A stretch of DNA of 64,000 bases from Entoloma clypeatum (Eukaryota > Basidiomycota > Agaricomycetes > Agaricales > Entolomataceae), in contig OY751494.1 in assembly GCA_963565915.1 (NCBI GenBank), positions 1,798,001 to 1,862,000 on the forward strand. The letters are read 5' to 3'. Positions 35,736-45,423 of the stretch are shown here, one piece after another (within the stretch, counting starts at the first letter, position 1; each line of letters begins with the position of its first letter). The notes beneath the pieces are model-generated. The model was not told where the DNA came from and searched no databases. It worked only from the letters and a program-made list of their open reading frames with translations. The position numbers and the translations under genes are program-made.

Positions 35736-37143
35736 ATGCCACGAATCCTTCCACGTCTCCTCGAAAAGCTCGCCAACAGCAAGAGCCAACCCCACACCTG
35801 GGAACCCTTCCATCTCCCTCGCCAGAGACCCAAGTCCCTCTACAAACCAGTCCCATCACCCCCCTCTTTCAACCCCACCGACCATCCAAAATCTCTCCTA
35901 CTTGCATCGCCAGAAACCAACCCAATAACATCTTCACGCGTCTATGTCCACCACAAAACATTTCCTCCTCGTATACGCCTTCCCCGACGCGTCAAGTCGC
36001 GACCAGCTCAACCAGATCGTCCGAGAGCCATGACCAGCGACGAGCGGCGCTGGTGGTCCAATCCATATCGTACGTACGCCCCCATCACCGCCATGGACAT
36101 ACTCACTTACCACTTCCGCCACAAGTCCGAATGCTCGCCTCTCCCATCCGCAAATGCATCGCGACCGAATGTTACCTCCCCACAGGTCCGCGCTTTCCCT
36201 CTGCCCTCCTCACTCACCAGTCTTTCTCAGGTCTTCCACAGATTTCCTCATCCGCCTCGCAAGAATGCGCCTACCCCCAGATCTCGTAAATCCAAAGCAG
36301 AAGCGCCATTCAGACTCCACCGTGCTCATTCCAGACGGCCTCCAGCACTCCAAATTCACCGCCCGCAACTCAGGCACGGCCATGTATGTCCTCTGCAGCA
36401 AAGAAGCCATCTCAGACATGGCTGAGCGCACCGCAAAGCACCTTGCGGCACGTAAGATCTCTGTGCATGCCCTCCTTGCTGAACAGATCGCACACTTGCT
36501 CCGTGTGCGAGTTCTTCAAGAGCTCGAGCTCCTCGGTGACCATATGCAACATTATATCAGTAAGACAAAACCTGATTCTAGGATCCTGCGACGCCTTACG
36601 CGTGATGAATGGAACGCGATCCGTGAAACTGGTCTGATACCCTACCCAGGCGCTTTGGCGGTTCTCGTCGTTCCCCCTCTCCAAAGGGATCCTGTCACCA
36701 AGAGAAGGCCATTGCCCTCAATGACGACTGCCCCTATCATCGAAGAGAATCCTGCGATTCCTACTAAACCTCTTCTGTCTATATCTACACTTCACCCACA
36801 AACTGCTGACCATCCGGATATTCCATTGCACCGTGACGTGCTCCCGCAAGCACAGATACCGCTCTATAATTGTGTTCCACTGTATCCGTTACGGCCGCAA
36901 CGTGCTGCTCTCTATAACCTCCTCACCCGACTGCTTGACATTGAACGCAAGTCAAACCATTTAACTTGTCTGGGCACAAAGATAGAGCCTGTTGTGAACA
37001 AGTCCCCGCAAGGCAAGCGAGCAAGTCACGCAATCTTGCTTTCTTCCGACGCAGAGACAATCGCGCGAGGGGATGCCGCTGCAGTCGCGATTGCGTTGTG
37101 GCGGTTGAGGATGTTCGAGCATGGAATCGAGGCTAGTGGCTGA
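35736..37143 (+). CDS. Conserved-looking protein of unknown function, possibly mitochondrial
   Basis: I do not recognise the family. Start MPRILPRLLEKLANSKSQPH: an Arg/Lys-bearing, acid-free helix typical of mitochondrial presequences (inference). A Pro/Arg-rich stretch follows (PPRIRLPRRVKSRPAQPDRP), then WWSNPYLRMLASPIRKCIAT and ECYLPTDFLIRLARMRLPPD, which cross two introns (about 36068-36127 and 36186-36240) in good frame and look like a conserved core. Further: TVLIPDGLQHSKF, MYVLCSKEAISDMAERTAKH and a helical segment, a Pro-rich linker, and ALYNLLTRLLDIERKSN. Ends RMFEHGIEASG. About 430 residues. Confidence 0.75.
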
Positions 37144-37234
37144 GAGGCAGGCACTGATACAAGTATACTTACAGTAATATTGCTCTCACCGAGTCCTTGA
37201 TATTGCATTGTACTCCTTAAGAATGGTCTATCTG

Positions 37235-38252
37235 TCATGCCTCTACAGCCATGGGTACAACTTGATCACGATCTATCTTTTTGGCACTGAACGTCTTCGA
37301 GATCGGCGCACCAAGCACCTCGTGACCCTCCCAGAACTTGGGCAGTTCGTTCCCGGGTACAAACAGCCTTTCCACATTGTCTTCCGTGATCACACACATC
37401 CGAATAACACCGCCTGACGAACCATCGCGCGACATTGCGAGTGACAATGCTGATTTTTCAAGCTCACGTAAGAGGGGTGGAAGAAGGAGAATGCAACTAA
37501 AACGTACTGTTCTTGACAAAGTTGACCGTTTCGTCCCTGCCCCAGCCTTCTCGATATGTCGCATCGCAGTATCCATACACGTATGTGGACCCAGACCCTA
37601 TATGTTTGTGAATAAAAAGATATATAACAACAAGAAAGGAAAATCCAAGCACCTCCGATCGCCCAAGGTTGACGGAATAAGCCGCCACCCAACGGTATGT
37701 TGTATACACTGGGACCATTCTCCTTGTCCCAGCCAGCAACTATAATACCCGCGCTTAGCGCATCTTTGTTGTCGTAGCATATCCGCTGGAAGAGCGCTGC
37801 GGCGGTGTAAACAGCGGGAGGTTTGCCTGCTGATTGACTGAAAATTCGAGGATCAGGGTTAACGATCGGTATAGTCGACACACGCATACCTGTACATCTG
37901 AAGGTTGTAATGGACGGCGTCTGCGACGGCCTGCGTGTCGGCTGCTGAGCCGGAACGGCAGCAATAGATTCGATCGTGGACGTGTGTCAGTTTGTCGGTG
38001 ACACGATTGGCCTAGCAGGGAAGCAAGTCACCTCAAAGATGAAGGAGAATCAGGAGTTGAGGCATACGATGTAGCTCCCGGTGGTTGTTCGACTGTCTGC
38101 GCCGATAACGACTCCTCCCTCGAACTGGACGGCCATGATCGAGGTCTATATCGCGGTATTTGGGGATAAGCATCGAGTTTGAACGGAAAGAAACAACGTA
38201 CACCGAGGTTGACCTCTCCCGTCTTGAGCCTGTTGAAGTCGATGTGATCCAT
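37235..38252 (-). CDS. PRE3: 20S proteasome catalytic subunit beta1 (Pre3/PSMB6-like)
   Basis: Caspase-like (post-acidic) protease subunit of the core particle. Exon 1 (38252-38202) encodes the 17-residue propeptide [17 protein letters not shown]; exon 2 starts at 38145 with ACC, the catalytic Thr1, giving [20 protein letters not shown]. Then [40 protein letters not shown] and [20 protein letters not shown], with the Lys33-type Lys in TDKLT and the Asp17 equivalent in ADSR. Ends [10 protein letters not shown]. The intron lies exactly at the Gly-Thr autocleavage site. The start is 90 bases from the divergent RPN12 start. Confidence 0.95.
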
Positions 38253-38342
38253 GGTGGTGGGAGAGAGAGTCCGAGTTTGGTGCCAAAGAGCTGACGCGTC
38301 CAATTCGATATACGCGTCACTCGTTACAACCTCCCTTCCCCG
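38253..38342. promoter_or_regulatory. Bidirectional PRE3-RPN12 promoter
   Basis: Ninety bases serve two proteasome genes. It carries GACGCGTC at 38293-38300, CAATTCGAT at 38301-38309, a second ACGCGTC at 38312-38318, and GGTGCCAAA at 38279-38287, one mismatch from the ascomycete PACE box GGTGGCAAA bound by Rpn4. Rpn4 itself is an ascomycete factor, so the PACE likeness may be chance. The ACGCGTC and CAATTCGAT words recur in the PRE10 promoter. Confidence 0.5.
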
Positions 38343-39406
38343 ATGTCTCCCAATCAGCTCAAGGACCTCTATGGTGATCTCCAGCGCTCCTTCAATGCGC
38401 GGCCCTCTGATCTCAAGAGATCCAGCGCGCTGCTCACCCAGCTCAAGGTTCCCTTCCATCATTCTCACCATGCAAAACTCATGTCGACTCGTTGGACTTA
38501 GATCGGCCTCATCGAGGCTGGACTCCTCATTCCCCAGGGAGACCTCAACTCCAACGACCTCGTCGTCGCGCGTGCGTCCCTTCTCTCTGAGCATGATATC
38601 TGAACCATTCAAACTTGCTCACCAGGAGACATCCTCGAGATCGGCGCGTTCTGCAGCATCCGGAGCCAAGACGTGCCCTCCTTCGACAGATACTTTTCCC
38701 AACTACAAGCCTTCTACACAGATTACAGGTATTCTTTTTCACTTTTACTTATCCTTCTGGACTGAACTCTGTGCCCACAGCTCCGTGCTCCCACCCTCAA
38801 AGCGCGAATACCCCATCCGCGGGCTGAATCTCATTCGCCTCCTCACGCAGAACCGCATAGCCGACTTTCACGCGACCATCGAGAGCCTCCCGCTGCCTGC
38901 CGATGCCATAGCAGACAACCCTTATATCAGCCATCCCGTGAACTTGGAGCGGTGGCTGATGGAGGGTAGCTATAGTAAGGTTTGGAACGCCCGCGAAGAG
39001 GCACCGGCTGAAGAGTACAAGTTCTTTGTGGATAGCTTGATGGGGACCATCAGGTCAGTGCTCATTGGCTTTCGGTTGAGTCCGACTGACGGGTTTGCAG
39101 GAATGAGATTGCAAGTTGCGAAGAGATGGCATATGAAAGTCTACCATTGAAAGATGCAGCGACTCTCCTGTTCTTCTCAAACCAGTCAGAGCTGTTGACG
39201 TTCGTTCAACAAGTCAGTATCTGCCACGCTCAAAACGCCTCTTTTTTGTATAGACTGACTACTTTATCCAGCGGGGGTGGAATGTAGACCTTGTGGCAGG
39301 GATCATCAAATTCGACCGGAAAGACGAAGAGCACACAGAAATTCCGAAACAGAAACTCATAGCCGCATCATTAGCTTATGCCCGAGAGCTAGAGCAGATT
39401 GTATAG
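38343..39406 (+). CDS. RPN12: 26S proteasome regulatory subunit Rpn12 (PSMD8-like)
   Basis: Lid component of the 19S regulatory particle. About 265 residues in five or six exons: MSPNQLKDLYGDLQRSFNAR, LLTQLKIGLIEAGLLIP, DILEIGAFCSIRSQDVPSFD, RYFSQLQAFYTDYSSVLPPS. Then RGLNLIRLLTQNRIADFHAT, HPVNLERWLMEGSYSKVWNA and EIASCEEMAYESLPLKDAAT, LLFFSNQSELLTFVQQRGWN. The second half is the PCI-type helical/winged region. Ends YARELEQIV, the conserved extreme C-terminus known in yeast to dock the lid onto the base. Head-to-head with PRE3; convergent with PRE10 (72 bases). Confidence 0.94.
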
Positions 39407-39478
39407 ATTAGATTTACTTTTATCCTTCGCTGCTCCGGCATCGATAGATTTTCATTGCTTATTACAGGAGCGATGATT

Positions 39479-40525
39479 CTATTCAAATGTTTCCAGTGCC
39501 GCCTTGGCCTTTGCCTCGGCCTCTTCTAGAAGATCTTTCGGTACTGGAAGATGCAGACCCTTTGTTTCGTCTCCGATCCATGACATCTCTAGCTCAAACT
39601 CCTTCTCCTTTGCGTCTTCGTGGACAAGGTAGATGCTAGATTTGATAAGAGTGAGAGACGTCAGGGAACTAGCGGGAATGCAACAAACATCCTTGCGGCT
39701 TCTATCACAGCTTCCCGCGTCGAGAGTTCAGCGAGCTTCAACTTCTCAAGTTCTGTCTTGGCGAGCTGACGACCTTTACCCACGGCAGCGCCATTATAAC
39801 CCTAAGATGGATCAGTTTGTAACATTTAGAAGGGTAGGATGTCGTACGTAAAAGACGCCACTTGGTTCCACAACGTATAGCGCTGGGCCCTCGTTGTCGA
39901 TCGCACCCAAGATGGTGCTGATACCAAACGGACGGACCGATGAATACAGGGTATACGCTTGGACGTAGAGTCCTAGACGGTCCGCGATGTTCTGTACAAT
40001 CGCGATCAGATTATGAATGTGATATTATGTGTCAAGAGATAGGGACCTTTAATGGCGGAGGTGCAAGGTAGGTTTCATGGTAGCTGGCTGCTTCGTCCCG
40101 CGCCCGGTTCGATATTTGTCGGCCATCGGCCAGGAGCCCTGCTGTTGCCTGGTAAAGGGGAAGTTACGATAGGTCTAGGGCACGAGAAGGAGACGAACCA
40201 GTCCGATATGTCTGTCCACCGTTTGGATTCTTCGGTTTGCGCCTGGTACGAGGAGTTTCGAATGGATGAGTTTCTCGACCGCCAGGATGATGCCGTCTTT
40301 TACTCGGAGACCGATAGCCGTGCTATGCTTCCGATAAACGGAAAGTCGATAAATGTAGGAAGAGGGACACACCCAGAGTTCTCGACTGCTTTGTTAGCGT
40401 ATTCGACCTGGATAGTGCTCAGGGGAGACGCAAATGGTGGGAGACAAAGATCAGACCTGGAATATGCGGCCATCTGGAGAGTAAGTGCTTGCTGAGAGGT
40501 CGTAGCCTGTTCCGATAGAAGTCAT
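39479..40525 (-). CDS. PRE10: 20S proteasome subunit alpha7 (Pre10/PSMA3-like)
   Basis: Alpha-ring subunit. The protein starts [20 protein letters not shown], the alpha7 version of the gate-forming N-terminus, then [13 protein letters not shown]. Next: [72 protein letters not shown] and [20 protein letters not shown], then [20 protein letters not shown] and [13 protein letters not shown]. The tail [20 protein letters not shown] matches PSMA3. Ends [10 protein letters not shown]. Six or more introns. Head-to-head with NUP82 (98 bases); third proteasome gene within 3.3 kb. Confidence 0.95.
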
Positions 40526-40557
40526 GGTAGCAGTCGAGGACGCGCAAGCTCACCAAA

Positions 40558-40576
40558 ACGCGTCAGTCAATTCGAT
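40558..40576. promoter_or_regulatory. ACGCGTC plus CAATTCGAT element in PRE10 promoter
   Basis: ACGCGTC at 40558-40564, three bases, then CAATTCGAT at 40568-40576, starting 33 bases before the PRE10 ATG. The PRE3-RPN12 promoter has the same two words in the same order and orientation with no gap. Shared control is inference. Confidence 0.5.
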
Positions 40577-40623
40577 CGTGGGAATGTTCTGCCCAAGTCG
40601 CGTCTCCACTGCACCTCGAACTA

Positions 40624-43600
40624 ATGAACGCCGACGACGACTGGGGCGCCATCCTCAACGGACATCCCATCTTTGACCTCCCCAGGTCCATATCCGCCCA
40701 TATAGATGAGCCAGACACCTCCCTCGAGCTCTCGTCCAACACCTTGCCAAAGTTCACGCAGCTCCATCCAACGCAGGATGAACCCACCCCTTCGGGACGG
40801 CGACAGGTCATGGTACTCAAGGACGCTGATATCATAGTCGCTGCGCGGAGGGAGGTGCGTATGACCTCGCTCGGTGATTCAAAACTGGCCCGTACAGTCA
40901 GAAGAACGTACAAAGTATGTTGCGGCAAGACTTCCTTTCCCTACCCGTTTCTGAGTCCCGGCACATAGACTCTGCATACTCCCAATGTTCAATTTGAAAT
41001 ACATCAGATCTCTCTGAACCCTAGCGGAAAGCTGCTTGCTGTGGCTGGTGCATTTCAGGTTGCGGTCATCGTTCTCCCCCGCGCAGGTTTCATGAGACTT
41101 GTCCCAGACGCAGTAGATTGCAAGTAGGGATCTTATTCTATTCTTATTCCATCCATCTCTTACCTTTATATTTTCCATAGATCACTGCAGGTTGGGCAGT
41201 ACCACCATGCTTCAACTGCTTCCGCGCCAATCGTTAAAATTGAATGGCATCCATGGGGTGAAGCTGGTTCAACCTTGATGGTTATGACGGCAGACGGAAA
41301 ATTGAGGTTTACTTCATCCATCAAGTCACATTCTTACCTTGGCTGACCCATCTTAGGGAATACGACATATCAGCCGACGCGGAGGATCCTCAACAAACGC
41401 TATCTTTTGTGCCCGAAAAGAGAAGTAACTCGTTCGTCGCAGAAGACCCTTCTGAAAGGGAAGTCACATCCTTTACTTTGGGAAAAGGAAGAGCCGACTG
41501 GGGACCTTTCACCATCTATGCCATCATGAAGTCGGGCGATATTTATTCGATATGCCCCTACATACCGCAAAACGCGTAAGTTGATTGTAACCACCCCTGC
41601 AAAGCTCGCCTCATCTTCATATCTCAGATCAATACCGTCATCATACATTCATTCACTTGAATGCTTTATTTCGGCAAAGCAGGAATTTCTTTCCCAGGAA
41701 AATTCTGCCGCAGACAAAAACCTCTCCACCCTATACGATTACCAACATAAATATGTCACCGCCCTATTGAAGCAACTCCCCCCTGGAACTGTCTTTCCCT
41801 CTAGTTCACGCTCCGTACTTGTCCACCCCCCTGCAACCATCAAATCACCGCCCCTTCGGCAAGGGCCTTTCCTGCTTCAACCTTCGCCAAGAATCATCGA
41901 AGGCAGCGAGGGAGGCGATGCTACAGACATATCCTATATGGCGTTTGGGGATGTAGAAGACGACGAGAGCGAAGGTGAGGGAGAAGGAGGCCAGACTGAA
42001 CATTTAGGTGTGATAATGGTGGCTTTCCAGGATGGGAAGGTTGATTTGCTGCTGGACGTGGAAAAGGTCGAGGCCAGGTGGGAAACCAAGGTTGGTTTCT
42101 TCTACTTTATCCGTCCTTGATATCTTACAGGCCGACAGACAGCAAGTCCCGAGCTGCCTATGCTCGCAGTGTACGAGACGATTGATCTAGGCCTTGTATC
42201 AACTCTGAATGGGATAACATCCTCGAATGGATTTTCTCCACTTGAACTGCTACAGGGAAATCATCCGGTTTTCCTTCAGGACCCCATACATGACGATACG
42301 ATCTATGTTTATCATGCCTTTGGTGTGCACGCTCTCAATATCGGACCTGTACTACAAAGCTTGACAATGGCGCTCCGCGCGGATGACGATTTCAATGGGA
42401 GCTCACTTGACGCGGCGCTCCAGAAGTCCGCGGGAACGTCTGTCCATCCAATTTTGACGACTTTCTCAGTCGAACGCAAGTCCGTCATCCACTTATCCAA
42501 TTTCAGGCTCAGCAGAGATTGACCCTGTTTTCCAATAGATGCTCGAACCCGGTTGTAGGAGTCACAATCCCCAATGACGTCTACCTGACCTACAGTATCT
42601 TTATCCTCACATCTGCTATGCGGATCACGTCATTTCCCTTGAATCTTCGGACAGAACCGCCCCGCCCTCACGTCAAACAACTTAACTACTCCTCTAGCAA
42701 AGCTTCCGCGGAACTGAAAAGCCAATGGCTGACCCCCCTCGACGATCCTGCGGAATACATATCACTTCTTCGCGAGCCGTACACCCCGCCTGAAGTCCTG
42801 AGTCGCACTTCCGGCCTACCAACCCATCCGCGCCTCTCTCTGCCCCCGTCCACCCTCAAGGATAACGACTTCAAGCTCACTCCCGACACGCTGCGGTACT
42901 TTGGGACGACGGTGAAAACATTCTGTGACCAGATCCTCGAGATCCAATTAGCGGTCCGCGCCGCTGAGGCACGAGTAATGCTGCAGAGATCCGAACTTGC
43001 GCGGATGTCCAGCAAGTGTCGGGAGATGGAATGCGTGATAGAGAGGCTGAAGGGACCTGCAAGGATGGCGAGTCAAGCCAGATTTGGAAAGGTGCAGAGC
43101 GTACAAAAGGTGTTGCTCGGAAGGATGGATCGGATGCTGCAAGGGCTGATGGAGCGTGCCTCGCCGGAATTGAGCGAACATGAAACGAAGTGGTTTGAGG
43201 AGCTTAAACGGATAAGAGGGGAAATATCAGGAGCAGGTCGATATGATGAAGGCTCTCTGACTGCACGGATACGATTGGTAAGTCTTTCTCTTTCTTGTGT
43301 TGGGCGAGGCGAATCTCACGTCTTTGGTCTACAAAGCTGGAAAGAGAGTACGCGAGGTTGACACCCAGCCTCAAAGAACTTGTTGAAAAGGATAAGAAGA
43401 GGTCCGCCAAGCTTGTTCAAAGCAAACAGGCACTCGGACAGTCCCAAGTTTATGTATATGAGGTACAGTCCAGATCCGAGTACGTCTTTCTTGGTGTCGT
43501 TATCTTTGCCTGCCTGGTCTCATAGTCTCACTTTGCCCCTAGACAAACTAGAATATCCCATCTTCAAGAAGACATCTTACAACTTGCAGCTAAATTAGAT

Positions 43601-43654
43601 GTCCCCTTGAGTAGACCACCATCTACTCCAGCTCCCGCTCTTCTTCCAGATTGA
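40624..43654 (+). CDS. NUP82: Nucleoporin Nup82/Nup88-like
   Basis: Cytoplasmic-face nuclear pore protein used in mRNA export. Starts MNADDDWGAILNGHPIFDLP. The N-terminal half is a beta-propeller: HQISLNPSGKLLAVAGAFQV, APIVKIEWHPWGEAGSTLMV, MTADGKLREYDISADAEDPQ, RADWGPFTIYAIMKSGDIYS and ICPYIP. An acidic loop follows (DVEDDESEGEGEGG). The C-terminal third is coiled coil: TVKTFCDQILEIQLAVRAAE, ARVMLQRSELARMSSKCREM, RMDRMLQGLMERASPELSEH and LEREYARLTPSLKELVEKDK, as needed for Nup82-complex trimerisation. About 850 residues, nine or more exons. Ends STPAPALLPD. Identification rests on architecture and local likeness to Nup88. Confidence 0.82.
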
Positions 43655-43759
43655 AAATCTTTCGATATGATTGTTCTTTCCCATTGTACTATACAAATTT
43701 GGCACTTGTTATTTCAGCATATCGTAGCTTCCCTACCCATTTTCTCGTTGTCATTATTG

Positions 43760-44110
43760 GCACTTTCAGGGCCAGTTAAGTACATATAGCGAACTTGCGA
43801 TTATGACTATCACAACAGGAAAAAGCAAACTTACAATAAAAGGACCTTGAGGACCAATCGCGTTTCCCATTGCCCATGCCCTGTAGGTATGCCAGACGTT
43901 CCCTATGATACTGAACATACATACACAAATACCAATGAATGCTATAATCACTCAAGGATTAACAACTATACCACCTTGAGATCGAAGGCTCACACCAGCT
44001 ATGTTATTGGACATCCCAGCTAAGTTGAGAACAGCGACTGCCCCAAATCCCTGAGTACAGCTGCAGACAAGATCTTGTGAACCAATTATTATTACATACT
44101 TAGGGTACGA
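43760..44110 (-). pseudogene. Relic of an ACS-family MFS transporter
   Basis: Fragment reading GFGAVAVLNLAGMSNNIAG then VSLRSQ, a stop, and after a possible intron AFIGICV and AMGNAIGPQGPF. The SNxAGxxxR and GNxIGPQ pieces are typical of helices 8-11 in Dal5-type transporters, such as the intact gene at 17952. No N-terminal half, stops in every frame, and it sits tightly between NUP82 and the dehydrogenase. Could instead be an alternative 3' exon set of a gene I cannot define. Confidence 0.4.
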
Positions 44111-44133
44111 TTCAGCGACGGCAGGGACGCTTC

Positions 44134-45326
44134 TCAATCCGACTTGGACCTCGTCACTTCTTGCGTATGAACCCACAACGCCTCCCTCGTTTCCTCCGTT
44201 CCCTTATAATTGGTCATGCCCACATCCTGACCCTTTGACCCACACCGGTGGAATNNNNNNNNNNNNNNNNNNNNNNNNNNNNNNNNNNNNNNNNNNNNNN
44301 NNNNNNNNNNNNNNNNNNNNNNNNNNNNNNNNNNNNNNNNNNNNNNNNNNNNNNNNNNNNNNNNNNNNNNNNNNNNNNNNNNNNNNNNNNNNNNNNNNNN
44401 NNNNNNNNNNNNNNNNNNNNNNNNNNNNNNNNNNNNNNNNNNNNNNNNNNNNNNCCACACCGGTGGAATCCTAGCCCATTTTCATGAAGCACATACCACA
44501 TATATCCGCGCACGTTTCTTTGGGGACACAAAGAGCCAAACAAAGGCATAGGCGAACGTTTGAGCAGGACATATGGAAAGGTTGTAGGGATCAGGATCGG
44601 AGTGCGGACCTCGCCGGGGTGAGCATGAATGAATGAGAGGGTAGGATGGAGGGAGGCAAATTTCTGAGAAGTACGTCAAACAAAGCATGCGCAGCTCTGT
44701 AATCCGAGATAGACTTACTTCAAGCATAAGGTCATTGTAAGTTATACCGATGCGCGATGCAGCTAACCACCATAATTCTTGACCATCCCCAAGTCACTGA
44801 CGTCTGCAGGACGAGCCAATGAGGCACCAGCAGCAAGGACCGACATGACTTTGGCGTCCTCCCCAGCATCTCTCGCCTTGTACAGCAGCGGGATGAGATC
44901 ATTGATGAAGGCCCAGCGAGCGTAGTAAACCACCGCCAGCTTGTGGTCATTGCCTTCTGCGGTCTCATTTCTCCCGGATAGACTGAGGTAACCAGAAGAT
45001 ATGACGAGAAAATTGAGTTTCTTGAGCTGGGAGATCAGCGAGGCGGTGGTGGCATGAACATTCTTGAGAAGTGACACGTCGCATTGTACGAACTGGTGCT
45101 TGGCTACAACGTCCGCGCTGGGCTGCGGAAATGAAGAGATGATACGTTCTGCGGCAGCGCGGTTACGGCCAACGATGATGATATTGGCATTACCATTTGT
45201 GGCGTGGGCAAATGCAGCAGCCATTCCCTCTCCGATGCCAGAGGTGCCACCGACGAAGACAGCGGTTGGAATATCAGAAGGGGAGTACGACGCGTTGATG
45301 GTGCGAGCTTGAGAGAGAGAAGGCAT
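44134..45326 (-). CDS. Short-chain dehydrogenase/reductase, interrupted by an N gap
   Basis: NAD(P)-dependent SDR. Starts MPSLSQARTINASYSPSDIP; Rossmann motif VFVGGTSGIGEGMAAAFAHA (TGxxxGIG form), then IIIVGRNRAAAERI and FVQCDVSLLKNV. NxxG-region is FLVISSGYLSL; the Tyr/Lys active site is unusual for the class (KLAVVYYARWAFINDLIPLL keeps the Tyr-x3 frame loosely). After an intron: GITYNDLMLE, FASLHPTLSFIHAHPGEVRT, then GYMWYVLHENGLGFHRC, where 200 Ns interrupt. On the far side the frame resumes GFHRCGSKGQDVGMTNYKGT and ends VTRSKSD. The pieces agree in frame if the gap is removed. Divergent from the caspase-like gene by 97 bases. Confidence 0.85.
44255..44454. other. 200-N assembly gap flanked by an identical 15-mer
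   Basis: Exactly 200 Ns, a conventional unknown-size filler. The 15 bases before (44240-44254) and after (44455-44469) are identical: CCACACCGGTGGAAT. This suggests two contig ends that overlap, so the true gap length is probably negative or zero. Confidence 0.9.
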
Positions 45327-45423
45327 GGTGGCAAGTTGGTGGGTATGTCTGTTTGTCTTGAATTTTTAATGGGCTCGACTACGCTATGACAAATATCTGA
45401 CTCTTGACGTTCAAGCTCAGCGC

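Noticed and set aside
38028..38612. 194-codon minus-strand frame across the PRE3-RPN12 promoter
   Set aside because: It is antisense to RPN12 exon 1 and out of phase with PRE3.
44134..44549. Open frames running through the N block
   Set aside because: They consist mostly of undefined residues; only the dehydrogenase frame is supported on both sides.
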